Source of the DNA: Brachybacterium aquaticum
GTDB lineage: Bacteria > Actinomycetota > Actinomycetes > Actinomycetales > Dermabacteraceae
NCBI RefSeq assembly: GCF_014204755.1
Contig: NZ_JACHLZ010000001.1
Location: 2,914,001-2,978,000, forward strand
Reading direction: 5' to 3'
DNA: 64,000 nucleotides
Part shown: in pieces, positions 1-8,869 of the stretch
Layout: every line of letters starts with the position of its first letter
Numbering within the stretch: the stretch's first letter is position 1
The notes under the pieces: generated by a model
Told to the model about the DNA's origin: nothing
Database searches by the model: none
Seen by the model: the letters and a program-made list of their open reading frames with translations, nothing else
Made by a program: the position numbers and the translations under genes

Positions 1-28
1 CACCCTTTTGTGCAGGCGCCGCCGCGGC

Positions 29-1129
29 TCAGTGCGGGATCGCGGCGGGGGCGGGCTCGGAGGCGGGACGGGTGACCGGCGCGAGGAACGGCACCCCGGC
101 GCGCCTGCCCACCCAGGCGGCGAGGAGCACGGCGAGGGCGAGCAGCGCGATCGCCGAGGTCACGCCACCGGCGAGAGTGGCGGCGTGCGCACCGGTAGTC
201 GACGCCGCGAGCGCGGCGGCGGAGGTGCCGGGTGCCGCGGCAGCAGCGGTGAGCACCGCGGTGCCGGCACCGGCGCCGGTGCCGGCGGCGAGCGCGGAGA
301 CGAGGTGGGAGCCCGCCGTGATCGTGGTGGTCAGCGCGATCGGCAGTTCGAGCCCGCCGCTCTTCCAGGCGAGCAGCCCGGAGGCGAGGCCCAGAGCGAG
401 GGCCGGCAGCACGACCGCGGGGGTGAGCTCGCGGCCCACCAGCATCACGAGCGCGCCGATGACCACGGGCACGGCGGGGCTGCGCAGCACCGCGCCGAAG
501 GCCTGCATCACCACGCCCCTGAGAGCGAGCTCGAGCCCGGCGGCCTGGAGCGGGGCGAGCAGGAGCACGAGCACGGCGAGGAGGAGCAGCTGCAGGGGCG
601 AGGAAGCGCCGCCGTCGGCCGCGATCCCGTCGGCCGCCGCGGATGCCCCGCCTGCAGCCCCACCCGCGCCGCCGGCGATCCCGCCCGCGAGGGCGGCGAG
701 GGCGATCACGGCGAGTCCGCCGACCAGCCCGGCCGTGACGTACGGGCCGCGCAGCTCGCGGCGCAGGCGTCCGGCGATCGACCAGGCGGTGCCGAGCGGC
801 CGCCAGCCGCCGGCGCGCACGCCGATGATCCCGGCGGGCAGCCACATCGCACCCATCGCGAGCGCCAGGCCCACGTCCAGGGGGCTCGTGGGGTCGCCCG
901 CGGTGACGCCGCGGGCGACGTTCACCCCGGGCGCGACGGCGAGGATCAGCACCATGCCGACCAGCACCACGGAGATCAGCACGACGTAAGCGATGAATGC
1001 GGCGGCGAGGGCGAGGAGCGCCTTGGTGGGGCGGGCCCACTCCGGGCGCAGGGTCGCCATGCGGTGGTAGGCCGTGCCCTCGGCGGGGGTGGGCGTCGCG
1101 GCTGGGGTCGCGGCGTCGGCGGCGCTCAT
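29..1129 (-). CDS. CPBP-family membrane protein lacking the protease motifs
   Basis: A 366-residue polytopic membrane protein of the CPBP (CAAX protease and bacteriocin-processing) family. The start is the ATG at 1129, which overlaps the stop of the upstream amidotransferase by 4 bases (ATGA), so the two are probably translationally coupled. Aligned by eye to the intact paralogue at 2887-3990, the segment AGEEYLYR of the paralogue reads AGLELALR here, so the first catalytic Glu is Leu. The later FxxxH and HxxxN motifs are also absent (HVANN corresponds to TTTIT), although the flanking GLLAWKSGGLELPI matches well. The fold is probably kept and proteolysis lost. Seen: motif loss. Inferred: a non-catalytic scaffold or sensing role. 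The C-terminal tail is Ala/Gly-rich. Confidence 0.8.
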   Translation of the reverse strand: MSAADAATPAATPTPAEGTAYHRMATLRPEWARPTKALLALAAAFIAYVVLISVVLVGMVLILAVAPGVNVARGVTAGDPTSPLDVGLALAMGAMWLPAGIIGVRAGGWRPLGTAWSIAGRLRRELRGPYVTAGLVGGLAVIALAALAGGIAGGAGGAAGGASAAADGIAADGGASSPLQLLLLAVLVLLLAPLQAAGLELALRGVVMQAFGAVLRSPAVPVVIGALVMLVGRELTPAVVLPALALGLASGLLAWKSGGLELPIALTTTITAGSHLVSALAAGTGAGAGTAVLTAAAAAPGTSAAALAASTTGAHAATLAGGVTSAIALLALAVLLAAWVGRRAGVPFLAPVTRPASEPAPAAIPH

Positions 1130-2043
1130 GCGGCGCGCTCGGCGAGTCGGCGGCGGCGCTGCTGCTGGGCGCGGTCCTGGGCGGCGTGGGCCTGGGAGGC
1201 CGCGGCGGACAGGCCCAGGTCGTCGATGGTGAGGGGGTGCGCGAGGGGGCCGAAGGGCTTCTCGGTGCGGATCTGCCCGTCGGCGGTGAGGTGGAGCAGC
1301 TCGCCGGAGTCCATGAGGCGCCAGGCGGGATCGTCGTCCATCGGCTCGGAGGCGATGACCACGGAGTCCACGCCGGCGAGGTCCTCGCTGCGGGTGCGCA
1401 GGGTGTCCGAGGCCTGGTCGAGCGCCTCGCGGGGGCTGGTGGCGGAGGCGTCGCGGTCCAGGACCCACAGCTCGTTGGTGGCGGGCAGGCGCACGGCGAT
1501 CAGCTCCTCCCCCTTCATCGCCAGCAGGTTCACGGAGTAGACGGGCACGTTGCCCGCGATCCAGGTCAGGGCCGCGACGACGCCGTCGTGGAGGTCCCCG
1601 CCGTGGGCGGCGGTCTCCCCGGTCACCAGCGCCGCCATCCACTCGGAGTCGGTGCTGCCGTGGACGTGGTGCGCAGCGCCCAGATCCCGCACGCGCTGCT
1701 TCATCTGGTCGGTGACCTCGAGGACGCCGTTGTGGGCGGAGACGATGCCGTCCTGGAGGAAGGGGTGGGTGTTCTCGTCGCAGTGCTCGGTCCCGGAGGA
1801 CAGGCGCACATGGGCGATCATCGCGCAGGAGTGGAGGGCGGTGGCGACCTGGCCGAACCGCACGGACTCGTAGGCGGCGACGGGGCGCTTGGCGACGTGC
1901 GCGGCGCCGTCGGCGTCGATCCAGCCCAGGCCCGTCCCGTCGGCGTTGAAGCGGGACTGGTTCACGAGCGAGTAGGGGGCGTCGAGCAGCCAAAAATCGG
2001 CGGTGACGGGGGTATCGGAATGGAGAGCGAAGAGTCGGCACAT
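1126..2043 (-). CDS. class II glutamine amidotransferase (YafJ-like)
   Basis: A 305-residue protein starting MCRLFALHS. After Met removal, Cys2 becomes the N-terminal nucleophile of the Ntn-hydrolase glutaminase fold, which fixes the start at the ATG at 2043; the open frame extends further upstream but would bury this Cys. Further family features are SRFNADGTGLGW, the AHVRLSS segment and FLQDGIVSAHNGVLEV. No synthetase or transferase domain follows, so this is a stand-alone amidotransferase of the YafJ/DUG3-like group, which hydrolyses glutamine or gamma-glutamyl substrates. The true acceptor is unknown. It overlaps the downstream pseudo-CPBP gene, so the two are probably one operon. Confidence 0.85.
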   Translation of the reverse strand: MCRLFALHSDTPVTADFWLLDAPYSLVNQSRFNADGTGLGWIDADGAAHVAKRPVAAYESVRFGQVATALHSCAMIAHVRLSSGTEHCDENTHPFLQDGIVSAHNGVLEVTDQMKQRVRDLGAAHHVHGSTDSEWMAALVTGETAAHGGDLHDGVVAALTWIAGNVPVYSVNLLAMKGEELIAVRLPATNELWVLDRDASATSPREALDQASDTLRTRSEDLAGVDSVVIASEPMDDDPAWRLMDSGELLHLTADGQIRTEKPFGPLAHPLTIDDLGLSAAASQAHAAQDRAQQQRRRRLAERAA

Positions 2044-2108
2044 GGCGTCTCCACTGTAGAACCGGCTGGCCCGAACCGCAGTGAGGGCCGCCACGAGCGG
2101 GAAGAGAG

Positions 2109-2864
2109 ATGCGGGTCGGCGCGTTGTGGCGGGGCGTGGACACGACTGGGCACTCCTCCGCGACCTCTGATGGCACGGCAACCGGCTCTGCCCTGACCGT
2201 GGTCGGCATCCTCGGTGCCGGCAAGGTGGGGACGGTGCTCGCGCGCCTGGCGCTCGGCGCCGGGTACGAGGTGCTGATCTCCGGCTCCGGCGACCCGGAG
2301 AAGATCGCCCTGATCACCCAGTTCCTCGCCCCGGGCGCGCAGCCGGTCACCTCCCGCGAAGCGGCCGAGCGGGCGGACCTCGTGATCCTCGCGCTCCCCC
2401 TCGGCAAGCAGGCGAGCATCCCCGCGCACGCCCTCGAGGGCAAGCTCGTCCTCGATGCCATGAACTATTGGTGGGAGACCGACGGGATCCTCGAGGAGTT
2501 CTCCTCCCCCGCCGCCTCCACCAGCGAGTTCGTGCAGGAGCAGCTGCCAGGCGCCACCGTCGTGAAGGCCTTCAACCACATGGGCTACCACGACCTCGAG
2601 GACCTCGCCGGCCGTCCCGCGCCCCGCGCCGCCATCGCGATCGCCGGGCCTGAGGAGGCGCTCCCGCCCGTCGCCCGGTTCGTGGATGCGCTCGGCTTCG
2701 ACCCGCTGCCCATCGGCCCGCTCACCGAAGGCGTGCGCCTGCAGCCCTACACCGAGGCGTTCGGGTCCAAGGGCGATGCCGCCGAGCTCGCCGCGATCGT
2801 GGAGCGGTTCCCCGAGACCGAGCGCGGCCAGGAGGTCCTGGCCGCGCTCGGCGCGAGGGTCTGA
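2109..2864 (+). CDS. NADP-binding oxidoreductase, F420-dependent NADP reductase family
   Basis: A 251-residue protein with an N-terminal Rossmann nucleotide-binding motif (VVGILGAGKVGT, about residues 31-42) and the family segment VVKAFNHMGYHDLED. This is the NADPH-dependent F420 reductase-like fold (COG2085), which moves hydride between NADP(H) and a deazaflavin or another acceptor; the substrate here is not certain. The start at 2109 has a purine-rich GGGAAGAGAG just upstream. A GTG at 2199 would remove a 30-residue unconserved extension but lacks an evident ribosome site. The same domain is fused to a flavoprotein at 19308-22034, where the matching motif is VVKALNHIGYHDVED. Confidence 0.8.
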   Translation: MRVGALWRGVDTTGHSSATSDGTATGSALTVVGILGAGKVGTVLARLALGAGYEVLISGSGDPEKIALITQFLAPGAQPVTSREAAERADLVILALPLGKQASIPAHALEGKLVLDAMNYWWETDGILEEFSSPAASTSEFVQEQLPGATVVKAFNHMGYHDLEDLAGRPAPRAAIAIAGPEEALPPVARFVDALGFDPLPIGPLTEGVRLQPYTEAFGSKGDAAELAAIVERFPETERGQEVLAALGARV

Positions 2865-2886
2865 GGGAGAGGTTCCGAGGGCTCGG

Positions 2887-3990
2887 TCAGCCCCGGCCCG
2901 CACCGCCCGGTTCCGCACTGCCCGTATCCACACCGCCGGTGCCGCGCAGCGGCTCCCAGATCCTCAGGCCCTCGCGGCGGGAGAACCACACCCAGATCCC
3001 GGCGCTGAGCAGGAGCATCGGGGCGAGCGAGACGACGAGCGCAATCGGCGGCACATGCCCCTGGACGAGCGAGCCCGGCAGCAGCGGCGCGATCGCGAAC
3101 AGGGTGAGGTTGTTGGCCACGTGCAGCAGGATCGGGATCTCGATCCCGCCGGTCTTCCACGCGAGCAGACCCATCACCAGGGCGAACACCCCGGTGCTGA
3201 CCTGACCCACCCAGTCGTAGCCGTGGGAGACCATGAACAGCGGCACCGGCAGCAGGATCCCGACCAGCGGCGAGCGCAGCCACGTGCCGAGCACCTGCAG
3301 GGGGAGCACCCGGTAGAGGTACTCCTCCCCCGCGCACTGCAGAGGCGCGAGCAGCACCGCGATCGCCCAGGCGGCGAGCACCGGCGCGGTCAGCTGGGGC
3401 ACCTCGATCCCGTCGCGCTCGACGATCAGGGTCAGCACTGAGTTCACCAGCACGTACACGGGCATGACCACGAGTGCGGCCCGGCCCAGCAGACCCCAGC
3501 GGAACCGCCCGCGCACGGAGTGGGCGATGCCGGCCCGCCCGTAGGCGACGCGGACCCCGAGCAGCACCGCGGGGATCAGGATCGCGATCGATCCCAGGCC
3601 GATCAGCATCCCCAGCGGGTCATGCGGGTCGAGCACGCCGCTGTCCAGCATCGGCGAGGTCACACCGGTGACGGCGGAGAACACCAGCAGCGGGACCATC
3701 AGCGCGGCGGTGAGCACTCCCGCGGCCGCGCCGGTGACGGCCAGTGCGATGAGGGGCCGGTGCCATCGGCGACGGTGCGGACGGGTCAGTGCGAGGCGGT
3801 GGAAGGGCTGCGGTGCCGGGGCGGTGGGGACGGTCGGGTCGGCGAGGATGGTCGGGGCAGTGGGAGCGGCGGAGCTCAGGACGTCGTGGGGAGGCTGGAC
3901 GAGCGGAGCGGCAGCGTGGTGAGTGGCGGGGCGGGGAGCGTCGGCGGGGCGGGGGGCTCGGGGGCTGTCCAGCAGCTCGGTGGTGGTCAT
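2887..3990 (-). CDS. CPBP family intramembrane metalloprotease
   Basis: A 367-residue membrane protein with a long Pro/Ala-rich cytosolic N-terminus (about 75 residues) and about eight membrane segments. All CPBP (Abi/Rce1-like) catalytic motifs are present: EEYLYR (EExxxR), FMVSHGYDW (FxxxH) and HVANN (HxxxN). Members cleave substrates within the membrane or confer bacteriocin self-immunity; the substrate here is unknown. The start is the ATG at 3990 (MTTTELLDS), chosen because upstream residues of the open frame look like random high-GC translation. It is divergent from the histidine kinase gene at 4155, with about 165 bases between them, so joint control is possible but not shown. Confidence 0.88.
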   Translation of the reverse strand: MTTTELLDSPRAPRPADAPRPATHHAAAPLVQPPHDVLSSAAPTAPTILADPTVPTAPAPQPFHRLALTRPHRRRWHRPLIALAVTGAAAGVLTAALMVPLLVFSAVTGVTSPMLDSGVLDPHDPLGMLIGLGSIAILIPAVLLGVRVAYGRAGIAHSVRGRFRWGLLGRAALVVMPVYVLVNSVLTLIVERDGIEVPQLTAPVLAAWAIAVLLAPLQCAGEEYLYRVLPLQVLGTWLRSPLVGILLPVPLFMVSHGYDWVGQVSTGVFALVMGLLAWKTGGIEIPILLHVANNLTLFAIAPLLPGSLVQGHVPPIALVVSLAPMLLLSAGIWVWFSRREGLRIWEPLRGTGGVDTGSAEPGGAGRG

Positions 3991-4154
3991 GCCGGAATCG
4001 TGGCCCGCGCCGGCCAGGCCGGACATCGGCCGACGGGCCATGCTCCGGCATGGCCGAGCGGCTGACGCCCTCGCCTTTCGTCGGGGGTCGGCCGACAGGC
4101 CCGTCGGCCGGACGGACGATCCCCGCCCGCTCTCCCCTTCCCTACTGTGAGTCC

Positions 4155-5519
4155 ATGACCTCCCCGGCCACGACCCTCGACGCGGCGGGACCCGCCCTGC
4201 CCGCGCCGTCCCCGCGGCGCCTGCGCCCATGGCTCGTCGCCGCGGCGCAGTCGGCGGCGTGCCTGCTGCTCGGTGCACTGACCTGGACGTTCAGCTTCGG
4301 CGACGCCCTCCTCCAGTACAACGACGACCCACCGCCCATCGTCCTCGCCTTCCACGGGATCGATCTGTTGCTCGGCCTCGGCGCCGCGCTCGTGATCGGC
4401 CCCTCGAGGTTCCTGCCACCGGGCCGCGCGCACACGGCGGTGCATGTCCTGCTCGCCCTCGTCGCGGCGCTGAGCGTGTGGGCGCTGCCGGCCGGGATGC
4501 TCGCCCTGTACCGGATCGGGACCCGGCGCCGGCTCGGACTGTCGATCGCGGTGGCGCTCGCGATGGCGGTGCTCGCCGCGGCCGGGCTGTGGCTCGACGC
4601 GGCGCTGCGCGCTCCCACCCCCGCCGTGATCGTCGTCGTGGCGGTCCTCGTCACGGCGCTCCTCGCCGCCCTGCCGCTGCTGCTCGGGCACGTGCTGGCG
4701 ACCCGGGCGCTGCTGATGACGGCGCTGCGCGAACGGGCCGCGTCGGCCGAGCGGGAGGCGCAGGCGCTGGAAGGAGAGCGCGAGGCGCTGGTGCGGGAGC
4801 GGACGGCCGATGCCGCCCGGGTCCGGGCCGAGGAGCGCACCGCGCTCGCCCGCGACATGCACGACTCGATCTCCCACCACCTGGCCACGATCGCCATGCA
4901 CGCCGGCGCCATGGCCTACCGCGACGACCTCCCCCCGGAGCAGGTGCGCCGCGCCGCACAGACCGTCCGCGACGCCGCCCAGCAGGCGAACCGCGAGCTG
5001 CGCACGGTGCTGACCACCCTGCGCACCACCGACGCCGACGCCCCGCTCGCGACCGTCCCAAGTCTCGCCGCGCTCGTGGAGCGCTGCCGTGAGGAGGGGC
5101 AGGACGTGACCCTGACCTGGGAGGGCACAGATGCCGAAGAGCTCGCCGGACGTCCCCGCACGACCGTGGTCGCGCTGGTGCGGATCCTCGCCGAGGTCGC
5201 CGCGAACGCCGCGAAGCATGCACCGGGCCTGCCGCTCGAGGTGCGGATCGCGCGGGAGGGCGAGAGGACGAGCGAGGGGCATGACAGCAAGGACCGCGTG
5301 GTGCTGCGGGCGCGCTCCCCGCTGCCTTCGGAGCCGGTCATCGCCCCGACCTCGACCGGGCACGGGCTGCAGGGTCTGCAGGAACGGGCGCGGCTGCTCG
5401 GCGGGGATGCCCGCTGGGGACGACGAGTCCCTGCCAGGGAACGCACGACGGAAGATCGCACGACGGAAGATCGCACGACGGAGGGGTTTTTCGAGGTGGA
5501 AGCATGGATGCCGTGGTGA
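4155..5519 (+). CDS. sensor histidine kinase, NarL/LiaS type
   Basis: A 454-residue kinase. The N-terminal third holds several hydrophobic membrane segments (about residues 23-190), followed by a charged linker helix and the HisKA_3 dimerisation box LARDMHDSISHH with the phospho-acceptor His at about residue 236. The N-box of the ATPase domain is AEVAANAAKHAPG, and a GHGLQGLQERARLLGG segment gives the G-box near the C-terminus. The gene ends within a 15-base tandem repeat that inserts a TTEDR-type repeat just before the last residues (FFEVEAWMPW). It overlaps the response regulator by 16 bases, so it forms a two-component pair with it. The signal is unknown; envelope stress is usual for this family. 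Confidence 0.9.
   Translation: MTSPATTLDAAGPALPAPSPRRLRPWLVAAAQSAACLLLGALTWTFSFGDALLQYNDDPPPIVLAFHGIDLLLGLGAALVIGPSRFLPPGRAHTAVHVLLALVAALSVWALPAGMLALYRIGTRRRLGLSIAVALAMAVLAAAGLWLDAALRAPTPAVIVVVAVLVTALLAALPLLLGHVLATRALLMTALRERAASAEREAQALEGEREALVRERTADAARVRAEERTALARDMHDSISHHLATIAMHAGAMAYRDDLPPEQVRRAAQTVRDAAQQANRELRTVLTTLRTTDADAPLATVPSLAALVERCREEGQDVTLTWEGTDAEELAGRPRTTVVALVRILAEVAANAAKHAPGLPLEVRIAREGERTSEGHDSKDRVVLRARSPLPSEPVIAPTSTGHGLQGLQERARLLGGDARWGRRVPARERTTEDRTTEDRTTEGFFEVEAWMPW
5442..5483 (+). repeat. 15-base in-frame tandem repeat in the kinase gene
   Basis: The unit CGCACGACGGAAGAT occurs twice exactly (5442-5456, 5457-5471) and a third, partial copy follows. Because the unit is a multiple of three, copy-number change would only lengthen or shorten the surface loop before the last strand of the ATPase domain. 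Confidence 0.9.
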
Positions 5520-6328
5520 GCGACGGGACGACGACTGAGCGCGTGCGCGTGCTGCTGATCGATGACGAGGCGCTGATGCGCGCCGGTCTGCTGATGATGA
5601 TTGACGGCGCCCACGGTATCGAGGTGGTCGGCGAGGCGGTGGACGGCCACGAGGGCCTCGCCCTCATCGACCGCCTCTCCCCCGACGTGGTCCTGCTGGA
5701 CCTGCGCATGCCCCGCATGACCGGCCTCGAGATGCTCCGCGCCCTGCAGGAGCGAGCCGTCGCGCCCGGTGAGACGGCAGCTCCTGCCCCGCGCATCGTG
5801 GTCCTCACCGCATTCGACACCGACGAGTTCCTGCTGCAGGCCCTGCGCGCCGGCGCCACCAGCTTCCTGCTGAAGGACTCCCCGCCGGACGAGGTGGTCG
5901 CCGCGGTGCTTGACGCCGCAGCGGACCGCTCCCGCTTCTCTCCCGACGTGCTGCAGCGCCTGGTGCGCCTCGCCTCGGGGCCGGGCGGCGACCCGGCCGG
6001 TCCGGCCGGGGTGCGCCCGTCGGCCGCGAGTGGCGCGCCGGGCTCGCAGCGTGCGCCGGGCTCGCAGCGTGCGCCGGGCACCCAGCCGCCGCCGGGCGAG
6101 GAGCCCCCGTCGGCCGACTCCCCCGCGGCCCCTGCGCCCGAGGGGATCACGGACCGCGAGTGGGAGGTGGCGCGGCTGGTCGCGCAGGGGCTGAGCAACA
6201 CCGAGATCGGGCAGAGCCTGTTCATGTCGTTGGCGACGGTGAAGACGCATCTGGGCCGGCTGTACCAGAAGATGCAGGTCACCAACCGTGTGCAGCTCGC
6301 GATCCGGGTGCTCGAGCTCGGCGGCTGA
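5504..6328 (+). CDS. LuxR/NarL-type response regulator
   Basis: A 274-residue regulator with an N-terminal receiver (VRVLLIDDEALMRAGL; phospho-acceptor Asp66 in VVLLDLRMP; conserved Lys in SFLLKDSPP), a long Pro/Ala/Gly-rich linker, and a C-terminal LuxR helix-turn-helix (ITDREWEVARLVAQGLSNTE, then SLATVKTHLGRLYQKM). The linker is unusually long, about 60 residues, and contains an 18-base tandem repeat. It is the cognate partner of the overlapping kinase at 4155-5519. Targets are unknown; the divergent CPBP protease is a candidate by position only. Confidence 0.93.
   Translation: MDAVVSDGTTTERVRVLLIDDEALMRAGLLMMIDGAHGIEVVGEAVDGHEGLALIDRLSPDVVLLDLRMPRMTGLEMLRALQERAVAPGETAAPAPRIVVLTAFDTDEFLLQALRAGATSFLLKDSPPDEVVAAVLDAAADRSRFSPDVLQRLVRLASGPGGDPAGPAGVRPSAASGAPGSQRAPGSQRAPGTQPPPGEEPPSADSPAAPAPEGITDREWEVARLVAQGLSNTEIGQSLFMSLATVKTHLGRLYQKMQVTNRVQLAIRVLELGG
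6035..6085 (+). repeat. 18-base tandem repeat in the regulator linker
   Basis: The unit GCGCCGGGCTCGCAGCGT is present twice exactly (6035-6052, 6053-6070) and a third time partially. It encodes APGSQR repeats between the receiver and the DNA-binding domain, so slippage would change linker length without a frameshift. Confidence 0.9.
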
Positions 6329-6344
6329 GCGCGCCGGGCCCCTG

Positions 6345-6524
6345 TCAGACCAGCATCGTCAGCACCGCGACCATCACGAGGCCCAGCGTCACCGCGGCGA
6401 GGACCAGCACCCAGCGCGGAAAGTGCGTGTTGCGGGCGGTGACCACGGTGGTGTGGATCGAGATGAGGGTGCCGAACAGGCACAGCCCTGCCAGCAGCCA
6501 CACAAGCATCGACAGCGTGCTCAT
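6345..6524 (-). CDS. small two-helix membrane protein, function unknown
   Basis: A 59-residue protein starting MSTLSMLVWLL, with two predicted membrane helices (about residues 5-28 and 38-58) separated by a short polar segment containing TARNTHFPRW. It is not recognised as a named family. The gene lies convergent to the response regulator, 16 bases from its stop. The hydrophobic pattern and the ATG start support a real gene, but its length limits confidence. Confidence 0.6.
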   Translation of the reverse strand: MSTLSMLVWLLAGLCLFGTLISIHTTVVTARNTHFPRWVLVLAAVTLGLVMVAVLTMLV

Positions 6525-6746
6525 ACGCGGCCACCGGCCCCGACTCCTGCCCCGCGCATCCGCTCCTGCTCCCCGCTCGTCCCGTGCTGGTCGCCCCGCT
6601 GGGGCGCAGCCGCGCGCCGTGTGCGGACCGGTCGATCCTCCTGTCCGGTCGGCCGCGGGGAGTCGAGCGTCCTGCGAGTGCCGGGGCGGCGGGCGGCATA
6701 CTGGTCGCGTCCGTGCATTCCGCACGGCCGCCGCTCCCGCCCGGAG

Positions 6747-7442
6747 GTGACGACGTCCCGCATCCTCGTCGTCGAGGACTCCCCGGACGCGCGCGCCCTG
6801 CTGGTCGAGACCCTGCAGGGCGAGGGTCACGACGTGACGACCGCGGCCGACGGGCTCGCGGCCCGCCGAGCGCTCGCCCCGGAGACTCGGCCCGCCCCGG
6901 ACCTGGTGGTGCTGGACCTGATGCTCCCCCACGTGGACGGGTCCTTGCTGCTCGCCGAGATCCGCGCCGCCGGACCTCTGCCGGTGCTCGTGCTCTCGGC
7001 GAAGGACGCGGTGTACACGAAGGTGGACATGCTGCGCCTCGGTGCGGACGACTACGTCACCAAGCCCTTCAACCTCTCCGAGCTCACCGCCCGCATCGAG
7101 GCGCTGCTGCGCCGCGCCGCCCCGCACGCGTCGGCCCCGACGGTGCTCGTCCACGGCCCGCTCGAGCTGGACCCGCAGACCGCCCGAGTGCACCTGGACG
7201 GCGCCGAGGTGTCGCTGACCGCAACCGAGTACCGCCTGCTCACCGTGCTGGTGGAGCGTCCCGGGCAGGTGTTCTCCCGGCCCCGGCTCTACGAGGCGGT
7301 GTGGGAGGAGCCCTTCGTGGGCGACGACGCGGCCGTGAAGACGCACGTCTCGAACCTCCGCGCGAAGCTGCGCGAGGCCGCGCGGGCGCTCGACCCGGTC
7401 GAGACGGTATGGGGGCTCGGGTACCGGTTGCGGGAGCTCTAG
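6747..7442 (+). CDS. OmpR-type response regulator (orphan)
   Basis: A 231-residue regulator. The receiver begins SRILVVEDSPDARALL, with the phospho-acceptor Asp at about residue 57 in VVLDLMLPH and the conserved Lys in DDYVTKPFNL. The C-terminal winged helix is typical of OmpR/PhoB (LTATEYRLLTVLVERPGQV, then VKTHVSNLRAKL and a GLGYRL ending). The GTG at 6747 is the only sensible start; CCGGAG lies directly before it, closer than usual. No kinase gene adjoins it, so its partner must be elsewhere. It sits immediately before the lower-GC glycosyltransferase island. Confidence 0.9.
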   Translation: MTTSRILVVEDSPDARALLVETLQGEGHDVTTAADGLAARRALAPETRPAPDLVVLDLMLPHVDGSLLLAEIRAAGPLPVLVLSAKDAVYTKVDMLRLGADDYVTKPFNLSELTARIEALLRRAAPHASAPTVLVHGPLELDPQTARVHLDGAEVSLTATEYRLLTVLVERPGQVFSRPRLYEAVWEEPFVGDDAAVKTHVSNLRAKLREAARALDPVETVWGLGYRLREL

Positions 7443-7564
7443 TCTGCTGCTCCCGTTCGATGACTGTCGAGTGCTCGAGGTAGCGGGTGGCCGTGGGCTG
7501 ACCCGTACCGCGACCTCGAGAAGAGTCGCCGCGTCGCCCGCCGCGCCCACCTATCCTGTGCGGT

Positions 7565-8734
7565 ATGGCCTCAGTACCCGACAGCTTCCGCCGATTGCGG
7601 ATCGCAGTTGTGGCAGTCGGTGATCCCACGGATCCGACGACCTGGTCGGGGACCCCTGCCGGTCTAATGGCCGGCTTCAAGGCGCTCGGGCACGAGGTGG
7701 TCCCTGTCGATGCGCTGCCGCCGAGACTTCCGCGCAGAGCGGCTCTGAGTGCTATCGCCGCGAAGAGGCTCATCACGGGTCCTCGGTTCTCGCCGACGGG
7801 CGCCCTTGCCGCCGCACGTTACGGATCCGAGTGGAGCACTGTTCTGGGTCTTTCGGCGAGGCAGAGGCTCCGGAAAGCCCGCCCTGATGTGATCGTCCAG
7901 GCAGGAGAAGGATGGGCAGTCGAGCATCCTCGCGTGGCGATGTACCTGGATATGACCACACATCAAGCGATCGAGCACCGAATGTTCACGCCAAAGGACA
8001 GTCTGTCAGGACTCGACGAATCGCGCGTCCGCGCTGCGGATCGTGCATTCCGTCGCGTTGATGTCATCTGTGCCTCCACGCCATGGGCTGCACGGTCTGT
8101 CGTGGAGGAACATGGAGTTCCCTCCGCGAAGGTTCACGCTGTGGGCATCGGGGCACGCCCTCTAGATGCTTCAAGACAGATCCGGGATTTCAGCACTCCG
8201 AAATACTTGTTCGTCGGCACTCGGTGGGAGCGGAAGAACGGCCCGACCGTGCTAGCCGCTTTCCGTCGTCTCCGCGAGGAACATCCCTCCGCCACGCTCG
8301 ACATCGTCGGTGAACACCCTGACCTCAAGGAACCCGGAGTGAGCACCCACGGCTTCCTCGCACGGGATAATGCTGAACATCAGCGCAAACTCGCGGACCT
8401 GTATGGCCGGGCAACATGCCTTGTGTTGCCCGGGGCCTTCGAAGCTGCGGGCATCGTCTTCATCGAAGCCTCACATCAGGGCATTCCTTCCATCTGTGGA
8501 GATGTCGGAGGCGCAGCCGATCTCGTGGGTTCCGGCGGTGTCGCGGTCCCCCCTGGAGACGTGAGCGCACTGCACGCCGCAATGCGAGCGATGGTCGGCA
8601 CCCCCGGGGAGCGCATGGGACTCGCCGCCAGCAAGAGAGCCGATCTCTTCACATGGCCTTCGGTGGCCCGTCGGATTCTGGAATCGCTCAACTCCGAGCA
8701 GCCCTCCGACAATGCCGGGATGTGGGAAGCGTGA
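7565..8734 (+). CDS. glycosyltransferase family 4
   Basis: A 389-residue GT-B enzyme. The C-terminal half carries the GT4 hallmarks: YLFVGTRWERKNG at the start of the nucleotide-sugar domain, TLDIVGEHPD, and the donor-binding GAFEAAGIVFIEASHQGIPS with the EX7E-like glutamates. The N-terminal half holds the acceptor Rossmann fold (IAVVAVGDP). It probably transfers a hexose to a surface-glycan precursor in the cytoplasm; donor and acceptor cannot be read from the sequence. Base composition and codon use are clearly less GC-rich than the flanks, which fits acquisition. It is the first gene of a three-glycosyltransferase group. Confidence 0.85.
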   Translation: MASVPDSFRRLRIAVVAVGDPTDPTTWSGTPAGLMAGFKALGHEVVPVDALPPRLPRRAALSAIAAKRLITGPRFSPTGALAAARYGSEWSTVLGLSARQRLRKARPDVIVQAGEGWAVEHPRVAMYLDMTTHQAIEHRMFTPKDSLSGLDESRVRAADRAFRRVDVICASTPWAARSVVEEHGVPSAKVHAVGIGARPLDASRQIRDFSTPKYLFVGTRWERKNGPTVLAAFRRLREEHPSATLDIVGEHPDLKEPGVSTHGFLARDNAEHQRKLADLYGRATCLVLPGAFEAAGIVFIEASHQGIPSICGDVGGAADLVGSGGVAVPPGDVSALHAAMRAMVGTPGERMGLAASKRADLFTWPSVARRILESLNSEQPSDNAGMWEA

Positions 8735-8869
8735 TTCTGACGTGCACTCCACAGCATCCCGCACTCAGCACGCAGTGGCAGGATCGTTACATCGGCAAGG
8801 GCGCCAACGTGAGCGGTGTGCTCCGGTGTCGCAACCTTGGCAGCCCCGAAACGGATAGGAGAGAGAGAC

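Noticed and set aside
29-2461. An 810-codon minus-strand open frame through the amidotransferase and CPBP region
   Set aside because: Only its last 366 codons encode the CPBP-like protein; the upstream part is the antisense or shifted reading of the amidotransferase and oxidoreductase genes, with Arg/Pro-rich nonsense.
8816-8869. A longer N-terminus for the GT11-like enzyme
   Set aside because: The GTG at 8870 has a proper ribosome site, and the upstream residues are unconserved.
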